Part shown: one piece after another, positions 44,318 to 46,391 of the stretch
How the letters are laid out: every line of letters starts with the position of its first letter
Numbering within the stretch: position 1 is the stretch's first letter
Assembly: GCA_015501055.1 (NCBI GenBank)
Contig: JADNYV010000274.1
Location: 1 to 46,391 of the forward strand
Source of the DNA: Mucidula mucida
Taxonomy: Eukaryota > Basidiomycota > Agaricomycetes > Agaricales > Physalacriaceae
Direction of reading: 5' to 3'
DNA length: 46,391 nucleotides
Notes under the pieces: generated by a model
Databases searched by the model: none
Told to the model about the DNA's origin: nothing
What the model saw: only the letters and a program-made list of their open reading frames with translations
Translations under genes and position numbers: made by a program

Positions 44318-46049
44318 GTGGATCTCAACGAAGAAATCAACGAGGAAGCCGGAACGGCTATGCAAGTGGATAGTGTGGCTGCTGATAGCGCCGCGCCTAC
44401 TTCAGAACCGATAGGTGAAGGCGCTCCCGAATTAGTCAGTGTGGCTGCTCATAGCGCCGCGCCTGTTTCGGAAATAGGCTCTTCCCAATTAGACTGTGTG
44501 GCTGCTGATAGCGCCGCGCCTAATGCAGAGTTGACCCATCGAGGATATCGCCGGATCCTCATCCTCAGCCGTACCCTCATCCTCGGAAACCGACTCGAGC
44601 GCAGGTTTCGGTCAAAGAGGACGGTCTTCGAGATCCCCGTCGAGGCGGCGGAGTACCAATCGCACTTACCGAGATTCCTCTCGTCGGTTTCGCCCTTACC
44701 TGGACAGAAGGGTTTCCCCTATCCACTATGGATCGTCCAGGCGGTCTCCTTCTCCCGGTAGATCTTCAGCTTCGCGCTACTACCCACGGCACCAAGTGTT
44801 TCGATCACCGTTTGGTAGACCTCGGTCCCCTTCGCCTCGTCGTCGTAGCCCTTCTCCATCAAGGAGAGACGACTCTACTCGCTTCACGCGTCAATCGCCC
44901 CCACGCTATGGTCCCAACGTGCGAAGCCGGAGTCCGCGAAACACCAATCCGCCGCGTAACTTCTCAATGAGGGACGCCATTATTCATCCCGTAGAAAACA
45001 TTCCGAGGGAGCGGCTATTCAATATGAATCCAGCCAGCGGCAGGACTCGACCTCCTCCATTAGCGCCACGCGCCATGCAGACTCAAAGCGCTAGTAAACC
45101 GAATAACTCCACCACCGTTGAGAGTAGACCAGTTCAGACTGATATACTCAACATAGCCTCAGACGCCACTCAAGTAGAACCCCCGAACCTCCTTGATTCC
45201 GCATATGCCAGGATTAGCCCCCTTCCCGCGGAAACTACCATTGACTATGCTCTGTGCCTTTTAACAGCATCGGCGCGCACAAGCACGGAAGGGTTCTCTA
45301 TCCGACGGATGTTTTTGAGAACAACTTCTAATGGGAATAGGGAGTTATGGGTACAAGGCGCCCGTGTGCAAGACATTCTTATTCTAACTGGCGCGATATC
45401 TGCCTTCCACGAGCTCCGTATCGAGCGGGTTGCAGCGGACCTGTGGCAGCATATGAGGAGCAGTGCTTCCGAATCCTTCAACCAACGCATCCGTCACCGG
45501 CAACACGATCAACGATCTTTGGCGTACATGCGGGAATTCCGACCGGAAGTCGACATCTCACCTTTGTCTGCTTCGGAAGCCACACCGCCGGTGGAACGAG
45601 ACTACCCTTACGTGGTTTCAAGAGTTCGATCTCCTCTAGGCATGTTCCTCGTGCACGAGGAAGTGAACAGTACCACAGTTAGAGGCACCAGAGCCGGCAG
45701 CCACAGGAGATCTAGGCGCGGAGGTGACGGGAATGCTGGGGAAGGCAGCGTAACTGGAGATAGGACGACAAACACACTAGAAGACCGTCTCCGAGCTGAC
45801 CAAATTCCACCCTTGACTCAGCGGTTGAAGGATGCATCTCCCAGACAACCAGCGAGAACTTCGCTTATAAGTCGGTTGTCGCGAAGTGCTTTTCAGGAGT
45901 CGTTTGGAGCCGGCTCGTCTCGGACAACATTGCGCGATAGGATGCGGACTTACAAGAGCGGATTGAGGACTCTTCAGAGGATGCCAAGGGCGAAAAAGAC
46001 GATCATATGGACTCCACGGATTGAACGCTCTAGTTCGGGGGCACTGTGA
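44318..46049 (+). CDS. 3' accessory ORF B with SR-rich domain
   Basis: Begins MDLNEEINEEAGTAMQVDSV with three AA(D/H)SA pentapeptides from the hairpin motif. A +1 change near 44540 (ELT to IEDIAGSSSS) leads to a long Arg/Ser-rich stretch (RSPSRRRSTNR, SPSPRRRSPSPSRRD), then a 300-residue partly folded region (ETTIDYALCLLTASARTSTE, GARVQDILILTGAISAFHEL, LRIERVAADLWQHMRSSASE) and a basic end. The RS region is typical of RNA-binding or splicing-linked proteins, so an RNA packaging or nuclear role is plausible inference. The TGA stop (46047-46049) lies inside the first bases of the 3' LTR. Confidence 0.65.
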
Positions 46050-46359
46050 TATGGAGTAGTTATCTCACTAGTCGCGTTACGTAAAATCCTCGTTATAGTA
46101 GTTGATCGGACCCTGTATTAACTTGTCTTTGAATTATCATCTCGTTTGCTTTACTTTCTACGGCGGACTACAAGTCCCATGTTGTAACTCGATAACAGAC
46201 ACGCCAGGCCCGCTGAGCCCGTGTTAACGGCTCCCCGAGTGAGGGTCACACACTCCTTCACTGGGTTACCGTGGGCTAAGACGCGAGCCTTGACGCGTCT
46301 ATGTATTCTTACAGGTTGACTCCTCTGGTGAGAAGTCCCGGCCGTGGACACGATTCACA
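46045..46359 (+). repeat. 3' LTR
   Basis: 315 bp, starts TGTGATATGG and ends GATTCACA. A short G run (GGGGGCAC) directly precedes it where the polypurine tract is expected, but it is not a convincing tract. The remaining 32 bp of the window (TTATCGCGCGAAACGCC...) faintly resemble the element's own leader at about 33583. Confidence 0.9.
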
Positions 46360-46391
46360 TTATCGCGCGAAACGCCGACAGCCTTGCCAAG

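Larger units (their letters stand above)
33554..44515 (+). repeat. Dispersed 16-nt hairpin motif, 22 copies
   Basis: Consensus GGC-T-GCT-NAT-AGC-GCC. Starts at 33554, 33672, 34357, 34393, 34438, 34495, 35991, 36039, 37296, 38370, 38418, 38448, 38502, 38532, 38568, 40470, 40536, 42332, 42391, 44377, 44443 and 44500. All are on the plus strand. GGC pairs with GCC, GCT with AGC, base 4 is bulged (T, C or A) and the loop is CAT, AAT, TAT, GAT or AGT. In coding parts it reads GCT GCT NAT AGC GCC, giving AA-x-SA. Confidence 0.9.
33177..46359 (+). mobile_element. 13.2-kb Ty3-type chromovirus LTR retrotransposon
   Basis: Bounded by near-identical LTRs of 318 and 315 bp that start TGTGATATGG and end GATTCACA. 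Internal order: leader; ORF1 of unknown function; gag with a CCHC knuckle; aspartic protease; reverse transcriptase; RNase H; integrase; GPF-type module; chromodomain; then about 3.8 kb of accessory reading frames. The order PR-RT-RH-INT plus chromodomain defines a Ty3/Metaviridae chromovirus. It is much longer than the 5-8 kb typical of such elements. No matching 5-bp target-site duplication is visible (ACCTG left, TTATC right). Confidence 0.9.

Noticed and set aside
33172..46364. Target-site duplication of the LTR element
   Set aside because: The five bases on each side do not match under either possible LTR start.

Overview
The window is nuclear DNA of a filamentous basidiomycete, most likely an Agaricomycete. 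The genes are split by many 45-60 bp GT-AG introns with CTNAY-type branch sites. The gene set (fungal-specific class A glutathione transferase, expanded HNH_2-type proteins, group III histidine kinase, secreted sedolisin, free-standing Fungal_N-type domain, Ty3 chromovirus) is typical of that group. No rRNA, tRNA or CRISPR array was seen.

Layout. (1) 1-5.65 kb is an inverted duplication. The outer arms (1-512 and 5150-5651) each hold a copy of a tiny two-exon orphan gene. Inside lie two divergent HNH-type paralogs 77 bp apart: the left one is broken by a nonsense codon, the right one is intact with five exons. A GSTFuA-like glutathione transferase sits in the right half only. (2) 6.5-12 kb carries a three-finger C2H2 protein, a small conserved basic protein, a small protein with a WNCQDW motif, and a secreted sedolisin (S53) protease. 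(3) 12-15.8 kb has no gene I can support. (4) 15.8-22.3 kb is a group III (Nik1-type) hybrid histidine kinase whose HAMP array has grown to about 13 units by triplication of a 0.93 kb, three-HAMP cassette. (5) 23.3-26 kb holds two orphan genes with coiled-coil C termini. (6) 26.5-27.5 kb is a free-standing Fungal_N-type (STAND N-terminal) domain gene. (7) 28.3-32.2 kb is a WD40 plus inositol polyphosphate 5-phosphatase gene. (8) 33.2-46.4 kb is a 13.2 kb LTR retrotransposon of the Ty3/chromovirus type with near-identical LTRs, an extra 783-codon ORF before gag, and accessory reading frames after the chromodomain.

The most striking signal is a 16-nt motif, GGCTGCTNATAGCGCC, present about 22 times in the retrotransposon, always in the sense orientation, and nowhere else that I found in the window. 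It can fold as a six-pair mini-hairpin with a one-base bulge and a three-base loop. Variation is largely confined to the bulge and loop, and two copies carry paired changes that keep the stem. It occurs in the untranslated leader, in inter-domain linkers of the ORFs and in the non-coding spacer.

A second theme is technical. Nearly every host gene, and the end of pol, is interrupted by one-base frame breaks, mostly in short homopolymers. The two LTRs differ only by small indels in their main body. Because catalytic residues are intact, I read most breaks as consensus base losses rather than gene death. The HNH nonsense codon is an exception. Exon calls for the affected genes are therefore approximate.
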